The position numbers and the translations under genes were made by a program. From contig JAPOWH010000027.1 in the NCBI GenBank assembly GCA_026707735.1, forward strand, positions 1 to 64,000: a stretch of 64,000 nt of DNA, written 5' to 3'. The notes below the pieces were generated by a model that was not told where the DNA came from, did not search any database, and worked only from the letters and a program-made list of their open reading frames with translations. Numbering within the stretch: position 1 is the first letter of the stretch; every line of letters starts with the position of its first letter. This DNA is from Gammaproteobacteria bacterium (GTDB lineage: Bacteria; Pseudomonadota; Gammaproteobacteria; Pseudomonadales; Azotimanducaceae). Positions 28,745-36,706 of this stretch are shown here, one piece after another.

Positions 28745-31700
28745 TTAGTTGATTGATTCCAAGGGTGTCCACATCACTGCATCTGCGATGCCGAAAGCAC
28801 CTCTATTCACAGTCACGACGACATCGACTTCAGGCGTCCTAATGTCGAACGTACCAAGTTCGTTCCAACCCAATGACGACGACGCCAAGTCGAATTCAAC
28901 CTCGTGGTTCGTGTCGTCATGCAGGACCTCGATTTGATAAAAGCCCCTTCGTCGGGGCCACGCCCGTTTGGTGACGCTATACCCACCGCCATCTTCAAAC
29001 TTGACACTTGTTCTCTCTAATAGACAGCAAAGGTGATAGTCCAATTGCCATCGTCCAGATGCCGGTAGGGTGGAGGAAAACTTGGCATTGACGGTAACCG
29101 GACCTCTTACCTTTTGTGCAAACGTGTGTCGGTACCTTCCGTAACTGGACGGTTCCTGCTCGCGAATCCATGGTTCCCATGTACTCAGGAACGTTCCTGA
29201 TTGCAATCCCTGGTCCCATTCAGGATCGTCAAAAGGCATAAACATTCTCGCCCAACTTGGATATGGTGGGACGGAAAAATAGCCATCTGGAGCTTCAATG
29301 GAAAAACCGTCGTCCAAGTCATCCACGATCACTGCGTCTGCATTTGGACTAAGCCACTCGGCCTCAACAATGTGTGGTAGTTGGGGAGCATCAGTTGGAG
29401 CGTAGTCGACCAGTTCGGGGAAATTTACGAGAATCGCTTCGCGGTTGAGTGACAAATAAGGCTCAATCCAGACTTGGCGCACGGGGAATTCGCTCTGTAT
29501 TGAAACGCGCATCGTGGAGTTTCCATCCACTCTAACGGGATCTAGTCGTCGAATTCCCCAGTCCTTCTTGCCAAGCGATTCAGTCTGATATGCGAATGAC
29601 ACTACTCCGGGAACCGACTCGCCATTGTGAAGCAAGAAGCTGGCTTGATAGTTAGATTCGCCCGATTCGCCATCCGCAAGGCGTTCAAGATGCGGGTGAG
29701 CAACCATATAGCCTGGAAGGCTCGCGTCGTTCAGCCAATCTCCAAGCAACGCATGGAAGTCTATCCCCACATCCAGCCCACTCTTAATAAGATCCTGTTC
29801 CGTATAGGTAGCGCCTCTAAACTTGGTGGTCAGTTCTCGCAGAAAGGCACCGACTGTTTCCTCGCCGTACATGTCAATCAAGGATCGAGCGATGGATTTG
29901 CCTTTTAACAGCAGCATGTGGTAAGCCGATTCCGCGTCGTCGTAGTAGTCGAGATCGCTTAGCGACGTCGTCAACATTCGATTCCACACTGATGGCCGAT
30001 CCGAGAATCGTTCTCTCCAATCGAGGCCTTTACCGATTCCCTGACTGCCCGGGGCACCAAGTGCATTGTCTATGCTTGCCGTTCGGGGTCGCTCCAAGAT
30101 TGTGTGGGTGGAAAAGTACCCGTCTCCTTCTGTGACCAATGCAATCGCAAGCTCCTCTACTACAAAGCCAATGGCTGTTGCTCCTCGACCGACAGGCAGT
30201 GTTTGATAGTTCACAAAGTTGCGTGGCACATTAATGAGAGGGTTGCCTCCGTGATGATCATTTTGGAAGAAATCCAAGAGGAACTTGTACAAGTACTCTC
30301 CTCTTTGTTCAGCGCTCTCAATTTTTTCCCCTAGGGTTGCAAGCGCATTGTCAAATCTGGCAATAGGCAATCCACACTCTCTAATCATTTGAATGCCCGG
30401 TGGAGCAGTCGTAGTATCGGCTCTCCAGCCACCACCGTACATCCTGAGCGAAATTGGAACCTCGACAAAGGACAAAGTTCCATATGGATACTCAAGACCG
30501 GACTTCTGCAGAGTTGTCAATCGGTCGTTAATCCACGACTGCAAATGAGGCAGTGCAATATCAAACACGTCCAAGTTCTTCGCATGCTTCCTGCTGACGA
30601 GCAATTCCATTTCCAATCCCTGAACCTCCATGGCTCGCCTTTCAAACTTTGAGCCGATGAGAGCCAACTCCGGGATTGGATTCGCTGGGTTGAATCTGTA
30701 GGTTGTTCTCTTGTCCTGACTTAGCAATTCGCGGGATCCAGGTCCAGCAACGGTCCACTCTCTTGGTACCACTACTTCAATGTCCAAATTGAAGAAGTCA
30801 GCTGGCCGGTCTTCCCATGACGTCATGCCAACAGCCGCACCCGAAGAAGGAATCCAACTGACTCCAGGCACTAACGCAACAAACTCTGGATGAAAGATGT
30901 AGTTCTCCTGACCGAGCATGTACAGCTGTTGTCCGGCAAACGTATCTAGTTCAGACCAGACTATTGGACTGTCCAAATACGCAAAAGAGGGATTGGGAAC
31001 ACCTGTCGCTGCAATACCAATCTCGGTAGTGGACTCCTCCGAGTTGTAGTGCGGTATCCGCAGCAATCCATGCTCAAATTGAAAGTCGTCTACAGCTTCA
31101 CCATTAACAGATATCTCCTTTATTCGGTAGCCAGGATTCAAATTGAACAGCCACGATCCATCCGAGGGAACGCTCTCTCCATCTATTGTCAGGGTTAGGT
31201 CAAGATCAATCCTCCTCCCAGGAAATATGTTTACGACCCCACTGACCCTTTTCACATCGGTCTCTGAGTGAGTTTCATATACTTCGTGAATGGTTGCCCA
31301 TGCAGCGATCTGTTGACGATCACTCAACGCAGCAATCACCATGGCCCAGACGCCGAACACCGCTATCAGTAATGCAGCTGCACTTGCAAACCAAAGCCTA
31401 GGCCGTACGCCCGAGTTAATCTGTCTTGGATGTAACGCCGCGGCTAGCGCCAAAAATCCTGCGCTCAAGAGAAGCAAAAGCGAACGATTAACAAGAATTT
31501 GTGCATTTACAAATTCAGGTGCCAATTCCGATGGCAACGTGGCTTGACCCGTGTAGGTGACAACCGCCAGCGAAAGGAAAAAGGGAATTCGAACGGATAT
31601 ATAGAAGTACACTCCGATCAGGAATAGCATTACAACAACAACAATTAGTCGGAATCTGAAGAGAATTGCAGCCAGAACTGTCATTGACCCCCAAAGCAGC

Positions 31701-32200
31701 AGATTCGGAATGATGTCCCAAATCAGGAATGCAAAGACGCTTGTGGTCTCCATGGCACTTCCGTACCTAAAATCCCCGGCTTCCGCGATCAATCCGAAAA
31801 CGTAGAAGGAGAGTACAGCGACAATTGCAGGAATAGCCAACAACATGACAATGCCGAGCAGTCGTCCCGTCAGCAGTTCAATATTGGAAAAAGGCCGGCA
31901 ATCGATGACTTCTCCCATTCGACTTCGAATATCGCGAGTCCTGATGTCAAACGCGAGAAACAGCATGCCTAGAGTGCCCATTATCACTACCAATCCGCCA
32001 ATGGAACTTGTCAGATAGCGAGGACCGTAGATACCTGCCGATGGAAGCACAGTTGAGTTGTCGGCATGCATGAACGTCAGAATGAACCATTGAGCCACAC
32101 ACACTAACAGCCCAATAATCACAAACACCCATGTCCGAGCAAGCCGCAAGCACGTGCGCATCTCCGCACTTGCGAGAAACCAGAGATTGGAAAGCTTCAT
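28745..32200 (-). CDS. ABC transporter permease fused to a degenerate M1 aminopeptidase-like domain
   Basis: A 1151-residue protein. Residues 1-300 form an ABC-2-type permease with about six helices; the rest is a large soluble part resembling M1-family aminopeptidases as found in ABC permease/M1 fusions. Where the zinc motif HExxH is expected, the sequence reads FVVEELAIALVTEGDG, and no HExxH occurs elsewhere in the protein, so the domain is probably not a zinc peptidase. It begins with ATG directly after the TAG of the ATPase gene, so they are coupled. It may form an ABC exporter or remodelling machine, with the pseudo-peptidase domain outside the membrane binding peptides or envelope components. 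Confidence 0.82.
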   Translation of the reverse strand: MKLSNLWFLASAEMRTCLRLARTWVFVIIGLLVCVAQWFILTFMHADNSTVLPSAGIYGPRYLTSSIGGLVVIMGTLGMLFLAFDIRTRDIRSRMGEVIDCRPFSNIELLTGRLLGIVMLLAIPAIVAVLSFYVFGLIAEAGDFRYGSAMETTSVFAFLIWDIIPNLLLWGSMTVLAAILFRFRLIVVVVMLFLIGVYFYISVRIPFFLSLAVVTYTGQATLPSELAPEFVNAQILVNRSLLLLLSAGFLALAAALHPRQINSGVRPRLWFASAAALLIAVFGVWAMVIAALSDRQQIAAWATIHEVYETHSETDVKRVSGVVNIFPGRRIDLDLTLTIDGESVPSDGSWLFNLNPGYRIKEISVNGEAVDDFQFEHGLLRIPHYNSEESTTEIGIAATGVPNPSFAYLDSPIVWSELDTFAGQQLYMLGQENYIFHPEFVALVPGVSWIPSSGAAVGMTSWEDRPADFFNLDIEVVVPREWTVAGPGSRELLSQDKRTTYRFNPANPIPELALIGSKFERRAMEVQGLEMELLVSRKHAKNLDVFDIALPHLQSWINDRLTTLQKSGLEYPYGTLSFVEVPISLRMYGGGWRADTTTAPPGIQMIRECGLPIARFDNALATLGEKIESAEQRGEYLYKFLLDFFQNDHHGGNPLINVPRNFVNYQTLPVGRGATAIGFVVEELAIALVTEGDGYFSTHTILERPRTASIDNALGAPGSQGIGKGLDWRERFSDRPSVWNRMLTTSLSDLDYYDDAESAYHMLLLKGKSIARSLIDMYGEETVGAFLRELTTKFRGATYTEQDLIKSGLDVGIDFHALLGDWLNDASLPGYMVAHPHLERLADGESGESNYQASFLLHNGESVPGVVSFAYQTESLGKKDWGIRRLDPVRVDGNSTMRVSIQSEFPVRQVWIEPYLSLNREAILVNFPELVDYAPTDAPQLPHIVEAEWLSPNADAVIVDDLDDGFSIEAPDGYFSVPPYPSWARMFMPFDDPEWDQGLQSGTFLSTWEPWIREQEPSSYGRYRHTFAQKVRGPVTVNAKFSSTLPASGRWQLDYHLCCLLERTSVKFEDGGGYSVTKRAWPRRRGFYQIEVLHDDTNHEVEFDLASSSLGWNELGTFDIRTPEVDVVVTVNRGAFGIADAVMWTPLESIN

Positions 32201-33223
32201 CTAGTCTCGCTGTTTCTTATTGCGTCGTCCGAAGCGTGATTTCTTGGGTTCCGGAGCCTCGGGCGCATTGTGCTCCTCGTCTTGACGTGCGCGTTCCAGC
32301 TTGCCCCGCTTCGCCATGAATGCCAGATAGGCTTCCTCCAAGCTAGGCTGCTCCACTTCTGATGCGTCAAAGGTCAAATCGCCTCGCTCGTCGACTACGA
32401 CTCGAAAGGAAACATCGGCGCCCTGAACCGTACGGGAAACTATTTCGTGCTTTTCCTCTACTAGGTTCGAGCTTTCCAAGGGAACCGTGATTTCGAATAC
32501 TTGGCCTCGCGCCTGTTCCAACAGCGAAGAAGGAGCTCCCTGAAACGCGACAGTGCCATCGTCTATCAGCGCGATTTGCGAGCAGCCACTGCCCAAGTCG
32601 GCAACGATGTGTGTTGAGAGCAGGATTGTTCGGTCTCGGCCCATGTTCGTCATCACTTGCCGGAATCTCATTCTCTCCTCCGGGTCCAATCCAACCGTGG
32701 GCTCGTCAACTACCAAAACCTCGGGATTGTGAACCATTGCTTGGGCCACACCAAGTCGTCGCACCATACCGCCTGACAGCTTCTTGACTTTTCTGTCCGC
32801 AACTTCGGTCAATCCCACCTCCTCGAGTACTTCAGCCACGCGCTGACGGCGTTCTTTCTTCTTGGTCATTCCCGAAAGTGCGGCCAAGGTGTCAACAACT
32901 TCTTCGGTACGATGCAATCTCCACGCACTAAAGGACTGCGGAAGATAGCCAATTTTCTCTCGGACGTGATGGCATTCCTTCACAACGTCGTAGCCGCAAA
33001 CCCGGGCACTGCCTTCAGTGGGACGCAGCAACGTACAAATGATTCGCATCAAAGTGCTCTTCCCTGCGCCATTGGCACCCAATAAACCAAAAAAGCCTGT
33101 ACCCAATGAAAGATTTACGTCATTGAGAACTGCGGTGGATTTGTCGTAACGATGGGTTACACCTTCGATTTCGATTGCTGGAGCGTTGCTTGCCCGTTCC
33201 ACGGCGTTTGTCTGTTCAGCCAA
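32201..33223 (-). CDS. ABC transporter ATP-binding protein
   Basis: A 340-residue ATPase subunit. Walker A GANGAGKS is at residues 49-56, the signature reads LSGGMVRRLG near 150, and Walker B with its catalytic Glu is VLVVDEPTVGLDPEE near 170. About 100 residues follow the nucleotide domain, ending in a strongly basic tail (KKSRFGRRNKKQRD). The DrrA/CcmA-like type serves ABC-2 exporters. It is the first gene of the ABC-permease/M1-adaptor-RND operon; its stop abuts the permease ATG. No consensus promoter was recognised upstream. Confidence 0.95.
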   Translation of the reverse strand: MAEQTNAVERASNAPAIEIEGVTHRYDKSTAVLNDVNLSLGTGFFGLLGANGAGKSTLMRIICTLLRPTEGSARVCGYDVVKECHHVREKIGYLPQSFSAWRLHRTEEVVDTLAALSGMTKKKERRQRVAEVLEEVGLTEVADRKVKKLSGGMVRRLGVAQAMVHNPEVLVVDEPTVGLDPEERMRFRQVMTNMGRDRTILLSTHIVADLGSGCSQIALIDDGTVAFQGAPSSLLEQARGQVFEITVPLESSNLVEEKHEIVSRTVQGADVSFRVVVDERGDLTFDASEVEQPSLEEAYLAFMAKRGKLERARQDEEHNAPEAPEPKKSRFGRRNKKQRD

Positions 33224-33585
33224 CGGTATATCTCGGTTGTGGGAGAATTGCGATGTATTGTACGTAATGCATAGATGCGCGAATACGACCTTCGGACAAT
33301 CTCCAAGAGCTAGAATTTCTCTCTGTTAATGCAAGAAACGTGCCACTCGGAAAGTGCCTACAAACACGACAAGAATTCCCAATTCAGGACAGTCGACCTA
33401 CGAGACTCGAATGAGTCCGCCAAACAGACCAAAATTTGAGCAAATGTGCCAATGCCGAATTGCCAAACTTCGTTACTTTTTGTCGATTGCAGCGGGAAAC
33501 CTACTCGGGACCCGACTTTCGGAATTAGGCGAGCGCTTGCCGAAACCACAGCATTACTGTCCCAATACATTGGAACTGTTCTAGC
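33224..33585. other. Divergent intergenic region, 362 bp
   Basis: Between the ABC ATPase gene and the LLM oxidoreductase gene. Short open frames on both strands (about 76 codons each) look like chance. TACAAT on the minus strand at 33262-33257 could be a -10 box for the ABC operon, but no convincing -35 is placed. No strong hairpin or repeat is seen. Confidence 0.4.
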
Positions 33586-34533
33586 GTGCAACTTGGTTTG
33601 ACACCATGGTCGCTTTCAGACACCAACAGTGCTGAAACGCTATGCGATCAAGCTGCCTTTGCGGAGCAATTGGGCTATGAATACTTTTTTCTTCCAGAGC
33701 ACCACTTCGTAGAAGGCAGATCCATCCCGGAGCCTCTTCTTATGCTCGCTGCGGTATCCGCTCGAACGAGCAAAATCAGATTGGGCACGACCTCGTATTT
33801 GCTGCCAATCCGCCATCCAGTTCAAGCGGCCGAACAGACTGCAGTTCTTGATCAACTTAGCAACGGTAGATTGACGCTTGGCATTGGACGAGGAACTGCA
33901 CCTGCCCTGTTTGCAACGTTTGGAGTCGACCCAAAGCAAAAGCGCACTCTTTTCGAAGACTGCTACAACAAACTGATTAAGGCTTGGCACGGATCAGAAG
34001 TCGCTGACCAAAATTCTTCGCATCCTACTTCCATTTCTCCCCTGCCAAGGCAAAAGCCCCATCCTCCAGTATGGGTCGCAGCGTTTGGCCCACTAGCTCT
34101 CAAGCAAGCGGGCAGACTGGGCCTCCCCTATCTCGCATCGCCACGAGAGACTCTGTCCCGACTAAAGCACAATTATGGGATTCATCGCGAGGCATGCGAA
34201 CTTGCCGATGCCTCTTCACCAGAAGAAACCCCCATAATGCGGTCAGTGTTTGTGTCTGAGAACGTGGCACTAGTACGACAAGTCCGCGACAGGATTGAGG
34301 AATTTGCTACAGGAATGGCTCAAGGCTCCAGCAATGAGCCGAATCCATCCATCGACGATTGGGCCATCATTGGCTCCCCCAGTCGGGTACGCGAGTTGCT
34401 TGCGACTTATCGAGACACTCTGAACATGACACACGTGATCGCCACCCGCCTGGGCATTGCAGGCGTGCCACATGAGGACATTCGCGGATCGTTCGCCCAA
34501 TTGGTCCGCATTAGAGAAGAAATGTCCGTCTAA
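33586..34533 (+). CDS. LLM-class flavin-dependent oxidoreductase
   Basis: A 315-residue luciferase-like monooxygenase (TIM-barrel, FMN or F420 type). Family features: the start LGLTPWSLSDTNSAE, FFLPEHHFVEG near residue 38, TSKIRLGTTSYLLPIRHP near 61-78 and LDQLSNGRLTLGIGRG near 88-103. It probably oxidises a small organic molecule with reduced flavin. The start is GTG at 33586; no ATG fits the N-terminus. It stands alone on the plus strand and its last bases overlap the end of the convergent yhhQ-like gene by 4 bp. Substrate unknown. Confidence 0.88.
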   Translation: MQLGLTPWSLSDTNSAETLCDQAAFAEQLGYEYFFLPEHHFVEGRSIPEPLLMLAAVSARTSKIRLGTTSYLLPIRHPVQAAEQTAVLDQLSNGRLTLGIGRGTAPALFATFGVDPKQKRTLFEDCYNKLIKAWHGSEVADQNSSHPTSISPLPRQKPHPPVWVAAFGPLALKQAGRLGLPYLASPRETLSRLKHNYGIHREACELADASSPEETPIMRSVFVSENVALVRQVRDRIEEFATGMAQGSSNEPNPSIDDWAIIGSPSRVRELLATYRDTLNMTHVIATRLGIAGVPHEDIRGSFAQLVRIREEMSV

Positions 34534-35354
34534 ACTCTCGCTGTTCCGGACTCGGCTGAGTCTTCAGGAGCAACTACGACCGTAGTTTCGAAGTCTCCAG
34601 GATCAATCTCTTCATTGGGGCGCAAACCGAGGAACGGCCGCAACAGTCTGACCGCCAAGTAGGCCGGGCCTGTGTCAACCAAAGCCACCATCATCTTGAA
34701 CACATAGCCCGAGGCAATGAATACAAACAATTGCGGCCATAGGGCCTCTGCCACGTCTATGGGCAAGGCATGGGCATAGAAGTGAGTTACAAGGACCACT
34801 GCAGTCGTGTCCACAAGTTGGCTAACTAGTGTTGAGCCGTTATTGCGCAACCAAAGGTGCTTTCCCTTGGTTAGTCTCTTCCAAAAGTGAAACAAGTGCA
34901 CATCGCAAAACTGCGCTGTGAGATAGGCGACCATTGAGGCAAACACAGCCCCAAAAGCCAAGTGTCGAATCTCGAAAAAGACCGGCACTCGCTCGGCCGC
35001 ATCCAACACAATCTTGCCTGCGCTATCGGTTTGCTCGAAACCCGGCAATGTTCCGCCCAGCCATAAGAAGAACATCACCCAAATGTTCACAAGCAAGCCA
35101 ACCCACACCATGTCAGCGGCCCGTTTTCTCCCATAAAGTTCGCTTATCAGATCGGTGCACAGAAAAGTAAGCGGATAAGGCAACACTCCAACAGCGATAA
35201 CCATGGGCACATTGACGCCAAACACGGTGAACGACAAATCAACAAATCGGCTGATGCCTATTACGTTGAGTACGGCTAGCGTCCCCAGGAATATCCCTGA
35301 AAGCACCAGAAATACCCTTTGTCGGCGAAGGCGAAATTTAGATTGCGTTGACAT
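34530..35354 (-). CDS. yhhQ: Queuosine precursor transporter (YhhQ family)
   Basis: A 274-residue inner-membrane protein with about six helices, matching the YhhQ/DUF165 family that imports preQ0/preQ1. Hallmarks are NVPMVIAVGVLPYPLTFLCTD with LISELYGRKRA (near residues 48-80) and the AQFCDVHLFHFWKRLT stretch near 165. The C-terminus has about 25 acidic residues-rich extra positions. ATG at 35354 is 5 bp after the stop of the SDR gene; a longer frame reaches into that gene and is not needed. It is third in a PTPS-SDR-YhhQ operon, which fits deazapurine or pterin metabolism. Confidence 0.87.
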   Translation of the reverse strand: MSTQSKFRLRRQRVFLVLSGIFLGTLAVLNVIGISRFVDLSFTVFGVNVPMVIAVGVLPYPLTFLCTDLISELYGRKRAADMVWVGLLVNIWVMFFLWLGGTLPGFEQTDSAGKIVLDAAERVPVFFEIRHLAFGAVFASMVAYLTAQFCDVHLFHFWKRLTKGKHLWLRNNGSTLVSQLVDTTAVVLVTHFYAHALPIDVAEALWPQLFVFIASGYVFKMMVALVDTGPAYLAVRLLRPFLGLRPNEEIDPGDFETTVVVAPEDSAESGTARV

Positions 35355-35359
35355 AACAG

Positions 35360-36061
35360 TTAGCTTTCGATCTGACCCAAGTTGGCATGTATGACACTTC
35401 CATTGATTACGCTGTTCTGCGTGGCCCAATAGACGGCTTCTGCAATTTCAGTTGGCTGTATCAGGCGACTAAAGGAGTTCTGCTGCGCGATGGATGCAAG
35501 CACGTCGGGCGGAAGGTGCGTACGAAGCATCTCCGTGTCCGTGAATCCCGGACAAATTGCTGCTGTGTGAATATCACTTCCAACCATATCCTGACAAAGC
35601 GCTCGCATCATGCCAATCTGTGCATGTTTGCTAGTAACGTAAGAAAAAGAACCTGCTACAGCCTTCTCAGATAGAGTCGACCCCACGAAGATGATGCTCG
35701 AACCTGCCTTCATTCTTGGAATGATCCACCGGTTCAGCGTGTTGGGTGCTATGACGTTGACTCGCAAAACATCGAGGAGGTCATCGGCCGTCGTATCGGT
35801 CGCCTCGTCCTTTACCAGCTTTGAGGCATTGTGAATCAAATGAATGGGCCCATTTGCCGCATTGTCAAGTGCGTTGTCAAGAGCAGTCGGAATCTTGGTT
35901 TCTAAATTTGAAATACCGAGGTCAAGCTTAATGTTCACCACGTCGGATTCTGGGCAAGGCCGCCTCGAAATGTTCACCACCGTATCCTCGTGGTCCAAGA
36001 ACAAACGCGCGGTGGCCAATCCAATTCCGGCGCTCGCACCTGATACGATGGCGACACTCAC
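35360..36061 (-). CDS. Short-chain dehydrogenase/reductase
   Basis: A 233-residue classical SDR. The NADP(H) loop GASAGIG is at residues 8-14, and the catalytic set is S128, Y141 and K145 (YVTSK). The NAS motif (HNAS) is at 77-80. It overlaps the PTPS gene by 4 bp (ATGA) and is followed after 5 bp by yhhQ. Because tetrahydrobiopterin synthesis pairs a PTPS enzyme with the SDR sepiapterin reductase, a pterin-reducing role is possible; this is inferred from context and the SDR family is too broad to confirm it. Confidence 0.9.
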   Translation of the reverse strand: MSVAIVSGASAGIGLATARLFLDHEDTVVNISRRPCPESDVVNIKLDLGISNLETKIPTALDNALDNAANGPIHLIHNASKLVKDEATDTTADDLLDVLRVNVIAPNTLNRWIIPRMKAGSSIIFVGSTLSEKAVAGSFSYVTSKHAQIGMMRALCQDMVGSDIHTAAICPGFTDTEMLRTHLPPDVLASIAQQNSFSRLIQPTEIAEAVYWATQNSVINGSVIHANLGQIES

Positions 36062-36591
36062 GGCTTAGTCCACGAGATGCTTGCTGATTGGCTCGGACCG
36101 GAGGAAAGTGTTAGCTCCAACTTGTGTATGGAACTTCTCTTTAGCAATTCCGTTTCGTGGAGTTTTTCCAAAAACCAGCGTGCGAGTTCCTCCACCGTTA
36201 TGTTTCGCAGAGGCAACAGAAGGATGTCTCGCTTGAGAAAGACCAATCTCTCGTTGCCAAAAAATACTGTGACATATTGATCGCTTTTCTCGAACTCTAG
36301 ATAGGGCGAACCCTCTGGGAGCAAGGTGGTCTCATCCAATTGGTCGCACAACGACGCCAAGGCGTCTTTCAGCTCGGTATAGTCGAAGCACAATCCGTCA
36401 TCGCCAATCGGTCCGGTTGCGCTTGCACGTACAAAGAAGTTGTGGCCATGCAAATTTTCTCGCTCAGATTGACCAAAAATCGTGAAATGTGCGCAGGAAA
36501 AGTGCAACGACTCCTTGTGAACATCGATGGTCACAAATGTGTCCGGAGCAATGGTGTTGGTTGTACCGCGATCTGTCGATCCATCCTTCAT
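36058..36591 (-). CDS. 6-pyruvoyltetrahydropterin/6-carboxytetrahydropterin synthase family protein
   Basis: A 177-residue T-fold pterin enzyme. Zinc ligands are H35 (SCAHF), H48 and H50 (LHGHNF). The sequence just before is S-E-R-E-N-L-H-G-H: the catalytic Cys that QueD and related enzymes place before HGH is absent, while Glu stands three residues before the first His, as described for PTPS-III enzymes that make 6-hydroxymethyl-dihydropterin for folate. The region LCFDYTELKDAL is typical of the family. The frame reaches 36708; ATG 36591 was chosen as it leaves room for a divergent promoter, and GTG codons nearer the core are possible. It heads the SDR/yhhQ operon. Confidence 0.82.
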   Translation of the reverse strand: MKDGSTDRGTTNTIAPDTFVTIDVHKESLHFSCAHFTIFGQSERENLHGHNFFVRASATGPIGDDGLCFDYTELKDALASLCDQLDETTLLPEGSPYLEFEKSDQYVTVFFGNERLVFLKRDILLLPLRNITVEELARWFLEKLHETELLKRSSIHKLELTLSSGPSQSASISWTKP

Positions 36592-36706
36592 GGCGCAAAT
36601 GCTAGCAAACCCAATACTACGAAGCTGTGAGGCGTTGGCGAGCCAGAATTGCAATTTCGTAGCATTTGTCGAAAATAGAGCTAGTCTTGGGAAGGGGTCG
36701 CAATTC

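Noticed and set aside
33354-33591. Overlapping 76- and 77-codon frames on both strands
   Set aside because: No start signal, no recognisable motif and mutual overlap; treated as intergenic.
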